Position numbers and translations under genes: made by a program
Part shown: in pieces, positions 28,002 through 35,920 of the stretch
How positions within the stretch are numbered: position 1 is the first letter of the stretch
Layout of the letters: every line of letters begins with the position of its first letter
DNA from: an uncultured Opitutia bacterium
GTDB taxonomy: Bacteria; Verrucomicrobiota; Verrucomicrobiia; Opitutales; Opitutaceae
Length of the DNA: 61,331 nt
Assembly: GCA_903881475.1 (NCBI GenBank)
Contig: CAIRTK010000024.1
Span: 1-61,331 of the forward strand
Direction of reading: 5' to 3'
Notes under the pieces: model-generated
Seen by the model: only the letters and a program-made list of their open reading frames with translations
Told to the model about the DNA's origin: nothing
The model's database searches: none

Positions 28002-28865
28002 TCACCGATCCTGGCCGGCCGGGGAGGAGTGTTTCTCGGCGATCCACACCCCGAGGATCATAAGGACGCCGCCGATGAGCAGGCGGGGCAGGTTGGCGTG
28101 TTCACCGAAGAAGAGCAGGGAGCAGGCGATGCCGAGCGGGACCTTGGCGTTGTTGAAGACGGCGAGCGTACCGGCATTGACCCGGGTCGCGCCGACATTC
28201 CACCAGAAGAAACAGAGGCCGGAGGAAATCATGCCGAGATAGGCGAGGATGCCCCATTGCGGAAGGGTGAGGTGCACGGCCGGCCAGTCGGTGAAAAAAA
28301 GCGAACCGATGGCGCAGGCAACGGTGGCGCCCGCAAAGGGCAGGGCGAAGAGGGAGGCGCTGGTGATATTCTCCGGCAGTTTGTCGCGCTCGCGCCGCCA
28401 GGCGACCTGGCCCGCGGCGAAACAAATGTTGGCCAGCTGGATCAGCCAGAAACCCCTGAGGAGGTCGCCCTGCAGCGGGCTGTTGAAACAGACGGTCGCG
28501 GAACCCAGCAGGGCCAGGGCTGCGGCCAGCAGGTAGCGCAGGTGCAGCCGGCGTTCGGCCAGGGCGTCAAGCAGGGCGAGATAGAGCGGAGTGGTCAGGG
28601 TGAAAAGCACGACGGCGTAGGCCGGCAGGTAAACGTAGGAGCGCTGGTAGAGCAGGTACATCAAGCCGAATTGCACGGCGCCGATGAACGCCAGCCGCCA
28701 GCCGGTCCGCACGGAAATAGCGGCGGATCGCAAGAAAGGGACGAACACCACCAGGGCCAGCACGAGCCGCAGCGTGGCGATGGCGGTGCTGTCAATGCCG
28801 GCCAGCCGCTTCGTGAGCCCGAAGGAGAAAGCCCAGATGAGGGAGACGAGGAGCAGGAGGTACAT
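28002..28865 (-). CDS. EamA/DMT-family transporter
   Basis: 287 residues with ten predicted helices in two five-helix EamA repeats. Typical features are LLVSLIWAFSFGLTKRLAG at the start and FNNAKVPLGIACSLLFFGEH near the end. Members export or import metabolites such as amino acids; the substrate is not predictable. It is followed by a GNAT gene 13 bp downstream, a pairing that could link export and acetylation of the same compound (inference). Confidence 0.85.
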   Translation of the reverse strand: MYLLLLVSLIWAFSFGLTKRLAGIDSTAIATLRLVLALVVFVPFLRSAAISVRTGWRLAFIGAVQFGLMYLLYQRSYVYLPAYAVVLFTLTTPLYLALLDALAERRLHLRYLLAAALALLGSATVCFNSPLQGDLLRGFWLIQLANICFAAGQVAWRRERDKLPENITSASLFALPFAGATVACAIGSLFFTDWPAVHLTLPQWGILAYLGMISSGLCFFWWNVGATRVNAGTLAVFNNAKVPLGIACSLLFFGEHANLPRLLIGGVLMILGVWIAEKHSSPAGQDR

Positions 28866-28911
28866 GGGGCTTTTACATGAGGAAAAATTTAGGCACCGGA
28901 AAGTTCACCTC

Positions 28912-29023
28912 TAAGATCACAAAGCGCACGAAGGTTTCCGATCCCCCGTCATGATACCGGATTTCGAGGCCTGCGGAGCTTCAGTGGTCCGAGCTTCGTG
29001 CGCTTCGTGACCTTTGTGGTTAA
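28912..29023. repeat. Palindromic repeat, family E (CACGAAG units), copy 1
   Basis: GATCACAAAGCGCACGAAGG at 28915-28934 is inverted at about 28990-29023 (GCTTCGTGCGCTTCGTGACC then TTTGTGGT). CACGAA-type units recur at about 9-10-bp spacing. A lone family A half-arm (CAGCCTCCTCACGTCGGCTG) follows at about 29036-29055. Together they occupy the gap between the permease and the transporter genes; no gene is seen. Confidence 0.65.
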
Positions 29024-29035
29024 AACCAAACCCAG

Positions 29036-29060
29036 CCTCCTCACGTCGGCTGCCACGGTC
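29036..29060. repeat. Palindromic repeat, family A, single half-arm
   Basis: CAGCCTCCTCACGTCGGCTG followed by CCACGG is nearly identical to the right arms at 906-928 and 52034-52058, but no left arm is found upstream. It abuts the family E repeat, so it may be a broken copy. Confidence 0.65.
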
Positions 29061-29096
29061 CAGTGCGAGTCTTCAGCCCAGGTGGTCGTCATGGGG

Positions 29097-30791
29097 TCAC
29101 ACCCGGAAAAGGGCCCCCAGTTTTTTGCCCAGCAGCACGCTCAGGCCGGCGAGGGTGATGCCAAGGAACGCCATGGCCCAGACGCCGAGCGCGCTGGCGA
29201 TGAACTTGCCGTCCCCGAGCAGCTGGAATAGTTCCATGATGGCCTTGGTGATCGGGTAAAAGGCCTGTTTCTGGGCGAGGATCAGCGAATCGCTGACCTC
29301 GAGCATGGCGAAGGCAAAGGCCAGCAGGCCGCCGGCAATGAGATTGGCCATGATGAGCGGGAGCGTGACCTTGATCATGGCCTTGAGTGGCGGGCAGCCG
29401 AGATTCTGGGCGGCCTCCTCCAGGGTTTCGCTGGTCTGCTCGAATCCGGCGGCCGCCGCGCGGACGACATAGGGCAGCCGCCGCACCGAGTAGGCGATGA
29501 TGAGCAGGATGGTCGGATCGCGCACGGGATTGAGAAACGCGAAAAGCCGGCCCTCCTGCGACATGGCGAGATAGCCGAAGGCGAGCACGAGGCCGGGCAC
29601 GGCCAGCGGCAGCATCGCGAGAAAATCGAGGACCTGCCGGCCCGCGATCCGTGAGCGCACCACGACGTAGGCGATGGCGATGCCGAGGAGGACGTCGATG
29701 ACCGTGGAAATGCTGGCAAATTTGAGACTGTTGGCGATCGCGGGCACGGTCAGGTCATGCCCGAGCGCGAGGCGGAAATTGTCCAGCGTGAGCGCATGGG
29801 GCAGGACGGTGGCGTACCATTCGCGGGAGAAGGCGACGAGGATGACGCCGACATGGGGCAGGACCGCGAAACCCACCACGCCGGCAAAGAGGGCGGTGCA
29901 GAGCAAGGCCGGGCCGCGCGGCAGGACTCGCGGTCCGCCTGAACTGGTGGCTTTCGCCATCATGGCATAGCCGGCGCGGCCAAACAGGCCCTTGCCCAGC
30001 GCATAAATTCCGATGGAGGAGACGAGCATGAGGGCTACGAGCGCATAGGGGAATGGATTGCCGCCAATGTCCCGCAGCCCGTAGTAAATTTGGACGCTGG
30101 TCACGCGGGCATAGTCAAAAATGAGCGGCGTGCCGAGTTCGGTGAACGACCAGATGAAGACGATCGTGCCCCCGGCGAAAATCCCCGGCCGGATGAGCGG
30201 CAGCGTGATCTTTCGGAAACGCCGGAACCCGGTGCAGCCAAGATTCTGGGCGGCCTCCTCCATCGCCGGGTCGATGTTCGCGAGGGCGGCGACGGCGTTG
30301 AGGTAGATGATGGGGTAGAGTGCCAGCGCCTCGACGACCGCAATGCCCCAGAACTGGTTCGCGGCGAACCAGTCAAAGGTCCAGCCGTGAGGCCGCAGCC
30401 CGAGCGCGATGACCAGGGCATTGAGGGCGCCGTATTGCCCGAAAATCTGGCGGATGCCGATCGCGCCGACAAACGGCGGCAGGATCATCGGGATGAGGAC
30501 CAGCGAGCCCAGCAGGCTCTTGCCGGGAAAAACAAACCGGTCGCTGATGAAGGCCAGCGGCAGGGCGATGAGGAGCGCGAGCGTGGTCGTGGCGCAGGCG
30601 ATAAGGAAGGAATTGATCAGCCCATCGCGGTAGGTCGGGTCGGCCAGCAGGGCGGTCAGGTAGGAAAGCGTCAGATGGCCGTCGGCGTTGAGGAAGCCGC
30701 CCTTCAGGATCTGGCTGATGGGCCAGAGGAAAAACACCCCGAAAAAGGCGGCGGTGAACCCAAAGACGATGCGCGCAAACGTTTTCGACAT
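29097..30791 (-). CDS. ABC transporter permease, fused double-domain (FbpB/PhnU type)
   Basis: 564 residues with about 12 helices. Two complete BinDI permease halves are present, each with an EAA loop: EEAAQNLGCTGFRRFRKITL in the first half and EEAAQNLGCPPLKAMIKVTL in the second. Such fused permeases serve iron(III) or 2-aminoethylphosphonate-type importers, the same subfamily as the ATPase at 15542-16612 and the binding protein at 16622-18262. No ATPase or binding-protein gene is adjacent here, so it probably completes that system although 11 kb away and on the other strand. Confidence 0.88.
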   Translation of the reverse strand: MSKTFARIVFGFTAAFFGVFFLWPISQILKGGFLNADGHLTLSYLTALLADPTYRDGLINSFLIACATTTLALLIALPLAFISDRFVFPGKSLLGSLVLIPMILPPFVGAIGIRQIFGQYGALNALVIALGLRPHGWTFDWFAANQFWGIAVVEALALYPIIYLNAVAALANIDPAMEEAAQNLGCTGFRRFRKITLPLIRPGIFAGGTIVFIWSFTELGTPLIFDYARVTSVQIYYGLRDIGGNPFPYALVALMLVSSIGIYALGKGLFGRAGYAMMAKATSSGGPRVLPRGPALLCTALFAGVVGFAVLPHVGVILVAFSREWYATVLPHALTLDNFRLALGHDLTVPAIANSLKFASISTVIDVLLGIAIAYVVVRSRIAGRQVLDFLAMLPLAVPGLVLAFGYLAMSQEGRLFAFLNPVRDPTILLIIAYSVRRLPYVVRAAAAGFEQTSETLEEAAQNLGCPPLKAMIKVTLPLIMANLIAGGLLAFAFAMLEVSDSLILAQKQAFYPITKAIMELFQLLGDGKFIASALGVWAMAFLGITLAGLSVLLGKKLGALFRV

Positions 30792-30850
30792 CGGCGCGCA
30801 GTGTGATTCCGGCGCGCAGCGCGCGGCAAGGCGGAAGTCGGATGGACCAA

Positions 30851-31032
30851 TTGCGGATGGCGGATACCGGAAACCGGAAAGGCTGAGCGGCCCGAAGGAG
30901 CCTTTGTAGCAGCCGCCTTTAGGGGGCCCGATGAGTGTTCACCCCACGCCAGCCTTCTCGCCTCGGCTGCCACATCCGTTATCGCACTTCCTTCTTCAGA
31001 GCTATCCGATTTCCGGTATCCGAAATCCGCAA
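30851..31032. repeat. Nested palindromes: family J enclosing a diverged family A
   Basis: The outer arms 30851-30875 (TTGCGGATGGCGGATACCGG then AAACC) and 31008-31032 are inverted copies with three mismatches. Inside are TGTAGCAGCCGC (30905) and GCCTCGGCTGCCACA (about 30960-30974), which resemble family A arms. One element therefore seems to have entered another. The whole occupies the gap between the divergent permease gene and the convergent-side mntR; no gene is seen. Confidence 0.65.
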
Positions 31033-31042
31033 TCGCGCCGGG

Positions 31043-31495
31043 CTACCGCGCAGCCCGGCGCAGGTGGCGCTCGAAGGCGGCGAGTGTCTGGGGGCTGACG
31101 TGGTGCTCGATCCCCTCCGCGTCCAGCTCGGCGGTTTTTTCCGGAATGCCGAGAGCGCGCAGGAACGCGACGACCGCGGCATGCCGCTGGTGGCATTCGG
31201 CCGCCAATTTCCGACCGGCCGCGGTGAGCAGGATCGCCTGGTACGGGCGGGCGACTACATAGCCGTCCCGCGCCAGGCGGGCCAGGGTGCGGTTGACGGT
31301 CACATGGGTGACACCGAGCCGGCGGGCAAGATCGACGACGCGCGCCTCGCCCTGCGCCGCGGAGAGGTCGGCGATGGCCTCGACGTAGTCCTCAGCGATC
31401 TCGGACGCATGCATCCGCCGGGTTTGCCGCAGGCTTTCCGCCTGCAAGGCCGAAGGTCGCACCGGCTTCTTGGGACTACGGGAGGTCTTTTTCAC
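31043..31495 (-). CDS. mntR: Manganese-responsive regulator, MntR (DtxR family)
   Basis: About 150 residues from GTG at 31495. The frame is open to an ATG at 31543, but that codon lies only 1 bp from the operator palindrome and leaves no room for a leader. A basic N-terminal tail is followed by a winged helix (DLARRLGVTHVTVNRTLARL) and the dimer/metal region ending AEGIEHHVSPQTLAAFERHL, as in E. coli MntR. With Mn(II) such proteins repress mntH. It is divergent from mntH with a strong palindrome between them, so it probably controls mntH and itself. Confidence 0.85.
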   Translation of the reverse strand: MKKTSRSPKKPVRPSALQAESLRQTRRMHASEIAEDYVEAIADLSAAQGEARVVDLARRLGVTHVTVNRTLARLARDGYVVARPYQAILLTAAGRKLAAECHQRHAAVVAFLRALGIPEKTAELDAEGIEHHVSPQTLAAFERHLRRAAR

Positions 31496-31523
31496 GCGCA
31501 GGCAGATCGAAACAAGGATTCCG

Positions 31524-31529
31524 TTGACA
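31524..31529 (+). promoter_or_regulatory. -35 element of the mntH promoter
   Basis: A perfect TTGACA. The expected -10 position (31546-31553) falls on the left arm of the palindrome at 31545-31562, so a protein bound there would block RNA polymerase. On the other strand CATAAT, next to the palindrome, could be the -10 of mntR. Confidence 0.45.
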
Positions 31530-31544
31530 AGTCGAGCCACCATT

Positions 31545-31562
31545 ATGTAGCTAATGCTACAT
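31545..31562. promoter_or_regulatory. Probable MntR operator
   Basis: ATGTAGC TAAT GCTACAT: 7-bp perfect inverted arms with a 4-bp centre, in the divergent mntR-mntH region and overlapping the -10 area of mntH. The size and symmetry suit a DtxR/MntR dimer site. It resembles the E. coli MntR box (ACATAGC...GCTATGT) in the A/TAGC-GCTA core. No experiment supports it here. Confidence 0.7.
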
Positions 31563-31592
31563 CATGGACGAAACCAAACGGAGCAGTAGGCA

Positions 31593-32960
31593 ATGAACGA
31601 CGTCCCGCCCGCCAATCCCCCGCCGGAGGCCGGCTGGCGCAAGGCCAGTGCCGGCCAGAGCCTGCCGGAGTCACATGGCAGCGTCGCTATCCCGACGGGC
31701 GCCGGGTTCTGGCGGAAGCTGCTCGCCTTCTCCGGCCCGGGCTACCTGGTGGCCGTCGGCTACATGGACCCGGGTAACTGGGCGACGGACCTCGCTGGCG
31801 GCTCGAGCTTTGGCTACACCTTGCTGAGCGTCATCATGCTCTCGAACCTGATGGCGATCCTGCTGCAGATGCTCTGTCTCAAACTGGGCATCGTGACCGG
31901 CCGCGACCTGGCCCAGGCCTGCCGCGACCACTATTCGAAACCGGTGGCAGTCGTCCTCTGGCTGATGTGTGAGGTCGCCATCTGCGCCTGCGACCTTGCC
32001 GAGGTGATCGGCACGGCCATCGCGCTGAACCTGCTGTTCCACATTCCGCTGGTTTGGGGCGTCTGCCTGACGGCGCTGGATGTGCTGGTGGTGCTCTGGC
32101 TCGCGCACCATGGCTTCCGCTGGCTCGAGGCGCTGGTGGTCTCGCTGGTGCTGCTCATCGGGGTGTGCTTCGGGCTGGAGATCCTGTTTGCGCGGCCGGG
32201 GATGCGGGAAGTGCTCGGCGGTTTCCTGCCGTCCAGGGAAATCCTGACGAATCCCGAGATGCTCTACATCGCGATCGGCATCATCGGGGCGACGGTCATG
32301 CCGCACAACCTCTACCTGCACTCGTCGATCGTGCAGACGCGGAAGTATGCGCAGAACGCCCCTGGCAAGCGCGAGGCGATCAAGTTTGCCATGATCGACT
32401 CGACGGTGGCGCTCACCTTTGCGCTGTTCATCAACGCCGCGATCCTGGTGGTGGCGGCGGCGACGTTTCACCGGCAGGGGCGGCACGACGTCGCAGAGAT
32501 CCAGCAGGCCTACCAGCTGCTCTCGCCCATGCTGGGCGTGGGCCTGGCGAGCATCCTGTTCGCCGTGGCGCTGCTGGCCTCGGGACAGAACTCGACCCTC
32601 ACCGGGACGCTGGCGGGCCAGATCGTGATGGAGGGATTCCTGAACATCCGGCTGCGCCCCTGGCTGCGCCGCCTGATCACCCGCGCACTGGCGGTGATTC
32701 CGGCGGCGATCGTCGCCAGCCTCTACGGCGAAAGCGGCACGGCGAAGCTGCTCGTGTTCAGCCAGGTGCTGCTGAGCCTGCAGCTGCCGTTTGCTGTCAT
32801 CCCGCTTGTGCTCTTCACGAGTGAAAAGGCGAAGATGGGCGAGTTTGCCAATTCGGCGTGGGTGAAACTGCTCGCTTGGGTCACCACCGCGATCATCGTC
32901 ATCCTCAACGTCAAACTCCTGCTCGATTTCGCCGGGTTGACCGGCAGTCCGGGCTCCTAG
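31593..32960 (+). CDS. mntH: Mn(II)/divalent metal transporter, Nramp family
   Basis: 455 residues with about 11-12 helices. The metal-binding motifs of Nramp are present: [11 protein letters not shown] (DPGNW 59-63) in helix 1 and [11 protein letters not shown] (MPHN 236-239) in helix 6. It is a proton-coupled importer of Mn(II) and related ions. It faces mntR across a palindromic operator, so it is expected to be derepressed when manganese is low. A universal stress gene follows 3 bp downstream. Confidence 0.95.
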   Translation: MNDVPPANPPPEAGWRKASAGQSLPESHGSVAIPTGAGFWRKLLAFSGPGYLVAVGYMDPGNWATDLAGGSSFGYTLLSVIMLSNLMAILLQMLCLKLGIVTGRDLAQACRDHYSKPVAVVLWLMCEVAICACDLAEVIGTAIALNLLFHIPLVWGVCLTALDVLVVLWLAHHGFRWLEALVVSLVLLIGVCFGLEILFARPGMREVLGGFLPSREILTNPEMLYIAIGIIGATVMPHNLYLHSSIVQTRKYAQNAPGKREAIKFAMIDSTVALTFALFINAAILVVAAATFHRQGRHDVAEIQQAYQLLSPMLGVGLASILFAVALLASGQNSTLTGTLAGQIVMEGFLNIRLRPWLRRLITRALAVIPAAIVASLYGESGTAKLLVFSQVLLSLQLPFAVIPLVLFTSEKAKMGEFANSAWVKLLAWVTTAIIVILNVKLLLDFAGLTGSPGS

Positions 32961-32963
32961 GCC

Positions 32964-33410
32964 ATGTACCACAAAATCCTCGTTGCTTTGGAGAACGGCC
33001 GGGCCGACGACACGCTGGTGCCGCACATCGCGGAGCTGGCCCGGCGGCTGGGCTCGGAGCTGCTGCTGGTGCATGTGGCCGACGGCTGGGCGGCGCGGAA
33101 TTTCGACCAGCTCAAGCTGGCCGCCTCGGCCGAGATGAAGGCGGACCAGGCCTACCTCGACAGCGTGGCGGCGCGGCTGCGCAGCGCCGGGCTGAAGGTG
33201 ACCAGCGAGCTGGTGCTGGGCAATCCGCCGACGGGAATCCTGAAGACGGCCGAGGCCCGCGCCTGCGATCTTATCGCCCTGACCTCGCACGGCCACAAGC
33301 TGATCGGTGATTTCTTCCTCGGCAGCACGATCGACAAGGTGCGGCACAACACGACGATTCCCATCCTGGTGGTGCGGGCGGGCAGCGAGACGGCGACGCC
33401 GTTCGCCTGA
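32964..33410 (+). CDS. Universal stress protein, UspA family
   Basis: 148 residues. The nucleotide-binding pattern of ATP-binding Usp proteins is visible in SHGHKLIGDFFLGSTIDKV followed by IPILVVRAG. It lies 3 bp after mntH, so the two are co-transcribed and it is probably under manganese control. This mntH-usp pairing occurs in several phyla. What the protein does in metal homeostasis is unknown. Confidence 0.9.
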   Translation: MYHKILVALENGRADDTLVPHIAELARRLGSELLLVHVADGWAARNFDQLKLAASAEMKADQAYLDSVAARLRSAGLKVTSELVLGNPPTGILKTAEARACDLIALTSHGHKLIGDFFLGSTIDKVRHNTTIPILVVRAGSETATPFA

Positions 33411-33532
33411 TTCGCTCCGCGAATGGGAACCGGGAAATTGGAGTTGGGAGATGAGAGATCGAATCCGGATAGCCGGGCGGACTTCGAGGTTGGACGTTCG
33501 AAGTTCAGTGTTCCATGTTCGCACGATCGCCG

Positions 33533-34414
33533 ATGTTCATCGACAGCCACGTCCATCTTTATCCGCCGGCGGTGAACCGGAATCCGGCCGGCTGGGCAAA
33601 ACGGCAGGGCGAAGCGCAGTGGGCGCTACTCAGCACCCGCCGCCGTCCGGATGGCCGGGCGGTGCAGGGGTTTCCCGGCGTGGCGGAGCTGCTTCGCACG
33701 ATGGACGCGGCGGGGGTCGCGCGGGCCGTGCTGCTCGGCTGGTACTGGGAGCGGCCGGAAACCTGCGCGCGGCAAAACCGGTTTTACGCGGCGTGCGTGC
33801 GGGCGCATCCCGACCGGCTGGCGGCGTTTGCAACGGTTCATCCCGCCGCGGGACGCACGGCGGCCCTGGAGGAAGTCCGCCGGGCCCGGGGGGAAGGGCT
33901 GTGCGGGCTGGGCGAACTCTCGCCGCATTCCCAGGGCTATAAGGTCAGCGATGCCACTTTCGGGGCGGTGCTGAGGCTTGCGGCCAGGCTCAAGCTGCCG
34001 GTCAACCTGCATGTGACGGATCCGGACAGCCGGGAGTATCCGGGCCGGGTCGCTACGCCGCTGAAGGACTTTATCTGGCTGGCAAGGAAGTATCCGGGAA
34101 CGACCTTCATTCTCGCGCACTGGGGCGGCTTGCTGCCGCTGCGGCGCCTCTCCATGCTGAAGCTCACGAATGTGTACTACGACACGGCCGCATCACCGCT
34201 GCTTTACGACGAAGGGATCTGGCGGAGATTTCTGGCGCAGGTGCCGCTGGAGCGCGTGCTGTTCGGCTCGGATTATCCGCTGAACGTCTATCCGCGCCTC
34301 GATGCTGAGCCGGCCATGGCGCGGCTGGTGGCCGAGCTGCACCGGAGCGGACTCACGGCAGCGCAGCTGCGCGCCGTCGCCGGTGGCAACGCGAAGCGGC
34401 TGTTCGCATTATGA
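33533..34414 (+). CDS. Amidohydrolase-family metal-dependent hydrolase
   Basis: 293 residues from ATG at 33533 (another in-frame ATG at 33515). The HVHL metal motif is at the very N-terminus (FIDSHVHLYPP), then LPVNLHVTD, FILAHWGG and the late GSDYPLNVYPR with the catalytic Asp. This is the amidohydrolase-2 class, which includes decarboxylases and lactonases. The substrate is unknown. It is separated from usp by about 120 bp of repeat-like sequence rich in TTCGA and is probably its own unit. Confidence 0.8.
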   Translation: MFIDSHVHLYPPAVNRNPAGWAKRQGEAQWALLSTRRRPDGRAVQGFPGVAELLRTMDAAGVARAVLLGWYWERPETCARQNRFYAACVRAHPDRLAAFATVHPAAGRTAALEEVRRARGEGLCGLGELSPHSQGYKVSDATFGAVLRLAARLKLPVNLHVTDPDSREYPGRVATPLKDFIWLARKYPGTTFILAHWGGLLPLRRLSMLKLTNVYYDTAASPLLYDEGIWRRFLAQVPLERVLFGSDYPLNVYPRLDAEPAMARLVAELHRSGLTAAQLRAVAGGNAKRLFAL

Positions 34415-34420
34415 TTTAAC

Positions 34421-34496
34421 TACCAAGGTCACGAAGAGCACGAAGGCCAAGCCGGAGGAATCTGTTTGGCCTTCGTGCTCTTGGTATCATCGTGGT
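34421..34496. repeat. Palindromic repeat, family E, copy 2
   Basis: The left arm TACCAAGGTCACGAAGAGCA plus CGAAGGCCAA (34421-34450) pairs with TTGGCCTTCGTGCTCTTGGT starting at 34466. A 15-bp centre makes a strong hairpin of at least 18 bp. It sits between the convergent amidohydrolase and phosphomannose-isomerase-like genes and may stop transcription, but lacks a T-run. Confidence 0.75.
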
Positions 34497-34515
34497 GAAA
34501 ATGCCCTGTCGCCGG

Positions 34516-35721
34516 TCAAGGCGCGGGCGGAACCCCGGGATGATTCGGCCCGAAGTGCAGCAGGATCACCAGCGGTTCGCACGGGCTCTCGTTCACGATG
34601 CGGAGGCCGGCGCGGGCCGCTGGCTCGCTCACGAAAAATTCATCCGCACTGGGCTGGCCGTAGCGCAGCATCATGGCCGACTCGACGGGAAAGGCGCCGA
34701 AGCGACCATGCCCTTGGATCGCGATGCAGCCGAAGGCGACGGGTTCGACCAGTGTGATGCCGCCGCCGGGTGGAAGGGAAAATTCCTTGGCGCTGAAGTA
34801 CGGGTTGCCGTAGGTGATCCAGGTCACGCTGGCGGGCGCCGGCGCGGCGGAATCGGGCAGGGGCGGGCGGAAATAATGGCGTTTATAGTGCGGATCGGTG
34901 TTCTTCTCCCAATCCATCAGGGTGAGAAGCGTATCGAGATCGTTGCGCCCGGGCGGGCAGTTCTCGTCGAGAAAGGAGCGGGGATAGATTTCGCCGGCGA
35001 CGATGTTTTCGTGGACGGAATTGACGTCGCTGTTCCACTGCGGCTCGTAAGTGAGGACCGAGCCGGGCGCGTGAACCACACCCGGCGGAGTGTACCAGCC
35101 GGTGCCGAGTTCGATGCGATAGGCGCGGGACAGCTCGGTGATGCGGGTGTCGCCGGACTCGAAGCGCGCGAGGCGTTCGCGCACCTCGGCCAGGGTGCAA
35201 TCGGGATCGTAGCCGAAGTAGGTGTGGGGAAACGTGCCGAGGTGGTTGTTCAGCTGGCGCGGGAAGAAATACGCCTCGGGCTTGCCGAGACGCCCGATGG
35301 CGGCGGCCGCGTCGAAGCCGAGATGAAGATGGTGGAACAGCGGGGTCTGATAGTCGAAGAACTTGGAATAGACCGGCCAGCCGCCGTGCCGGCGCATGAG
35401 CTCCTCGCCCACGAGCGCTGCGCCCAGCTCGGCCTGGGCCTCGGCGAGGGTGAACTTCTCCTCGGTCCGGTTGGACAGGGGGAGCACCTGGCTCAGTCCT
35501 TCATCCGCCGCGGCAAGCGGGCCGTTCATGCACCGGATGACCGAGCTGAACCAGCGCTCCTTGATCGAGCCGCGGGCGGTGCCGAGGGCGTAATAGTCGT
35601 CCGGGTGCAGCCGCAGGCGCCGGCCGGCCTGGCCGAAACGGCGCGGCACGAAGATGGGCATCAGGCGCAGGACGCCCTGGCCTTGATCGAAGGTGGACTG
35701 GATGCGGGCGCGCAGGCTCAT
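34516..35721 (-). CDS. Phosphomannose isomerase-like cupin protein
   Basis: About 401 residues from ATG at 35721 (another ATG at 35739). Two patterns recall type I phosphomannose isomerases: a His-rich metal segment (FDYQTPLFHHLHLGF) and TGWYTPPGVVHAPGSVLTYE followed by WNSDV, where a PAGTxHA-type loop is expected. Other regions do not match known PMIs, so a sugar-phosphate isomerase or related cupin is likely but the reaction is unproven. A palindrome lies about 110 bp upstream. Confidence 0.55.
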   Translation of the reverse strand: MSLRARIQSTFDQGQGVLRLMPIFVPRRFGQAGRRLRLHPDDYYALGTARGSIKERWFSSVIRCMNGPLAAADEGLSQVLPLSNRTEEKFTLAEAQAELGAALVGEELMRRHGGWPVYSKFFDYQTPLFHHLHLGFDAAAAIGRLGKPEAYFFPRQLNNHLGTFPHTYFGYDPDCTLAEVRERLARFESGDTRITELSRAYRIELGTGWYTPPGVVHAPGSVLTYEPQWNSDVNSVHENIVAGEIYPRSFLDENCPPGRNDLDTLLTLMDWEKNTDPHYKRHYFRPPLPDSAAPAPASVTWITYGNPYFSAKEFSLPPGGGITLVEPVAFGCIAIQGHGRFGAFPVESAMMLRYGQPSADEFFVSEPAARAGLRIVNESPCEPLVILLHFGPNHPGVPPAP

Positions 35722-35827
35722 GGGGTAGGGTTGCGGCAAGCTGGTGATTTCCGAACCGGGCGCAATCTTTCCAATCTCCGGACGGCGCTTGGCGCAGATT
35801 CCTTTTCAGCCAAAACCCAGAGGCGGT

Positions 35828-35848
35828 TTGTCACCCAATAGGTGACAA
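35828..35848. promoter_or_regulatory. Operator-like palindrome TTGTCACC-n5-GGTGACAA
   Basis: 8-bp perfect inverted arms around CAATA, in the gap between the phosphomannose-isomerase-like gene (start 35721) and the end of the amidase gene. This is about 107 bp upstream of the former. The size fits a dimeric regulator site. There is no T-run, so a terminator is less likely. The binding protein is not evident from the window. Confidence 0.4.
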
Positions 35849-35920
35849 TCGCTTTTGGGCACTCGCGCGCATGGGGAGACTCGAGTGTGCGACAAGGACG
35901 GTTGCGGCTGCCGGCGAGTG

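Noticed and set aside
31671-33524. A 617-codon open frame on the minus strand opposite mntH and usp
   Set aside because: High-GC codon bias leaves the antisense frame open; the translation is Arg/His/Gln-rich with no domain, whereas the plus strand has intact Nramp and Usp motifs.
33411-33532. TTCGA-rich gap before the amidohydrolase as a further palindrome
   Set aside because: It has words similar to family D (ACGTTCGAAGTTC) but I could not find a paired arm, so it may be a lone fragment and is not listed as a repeat.
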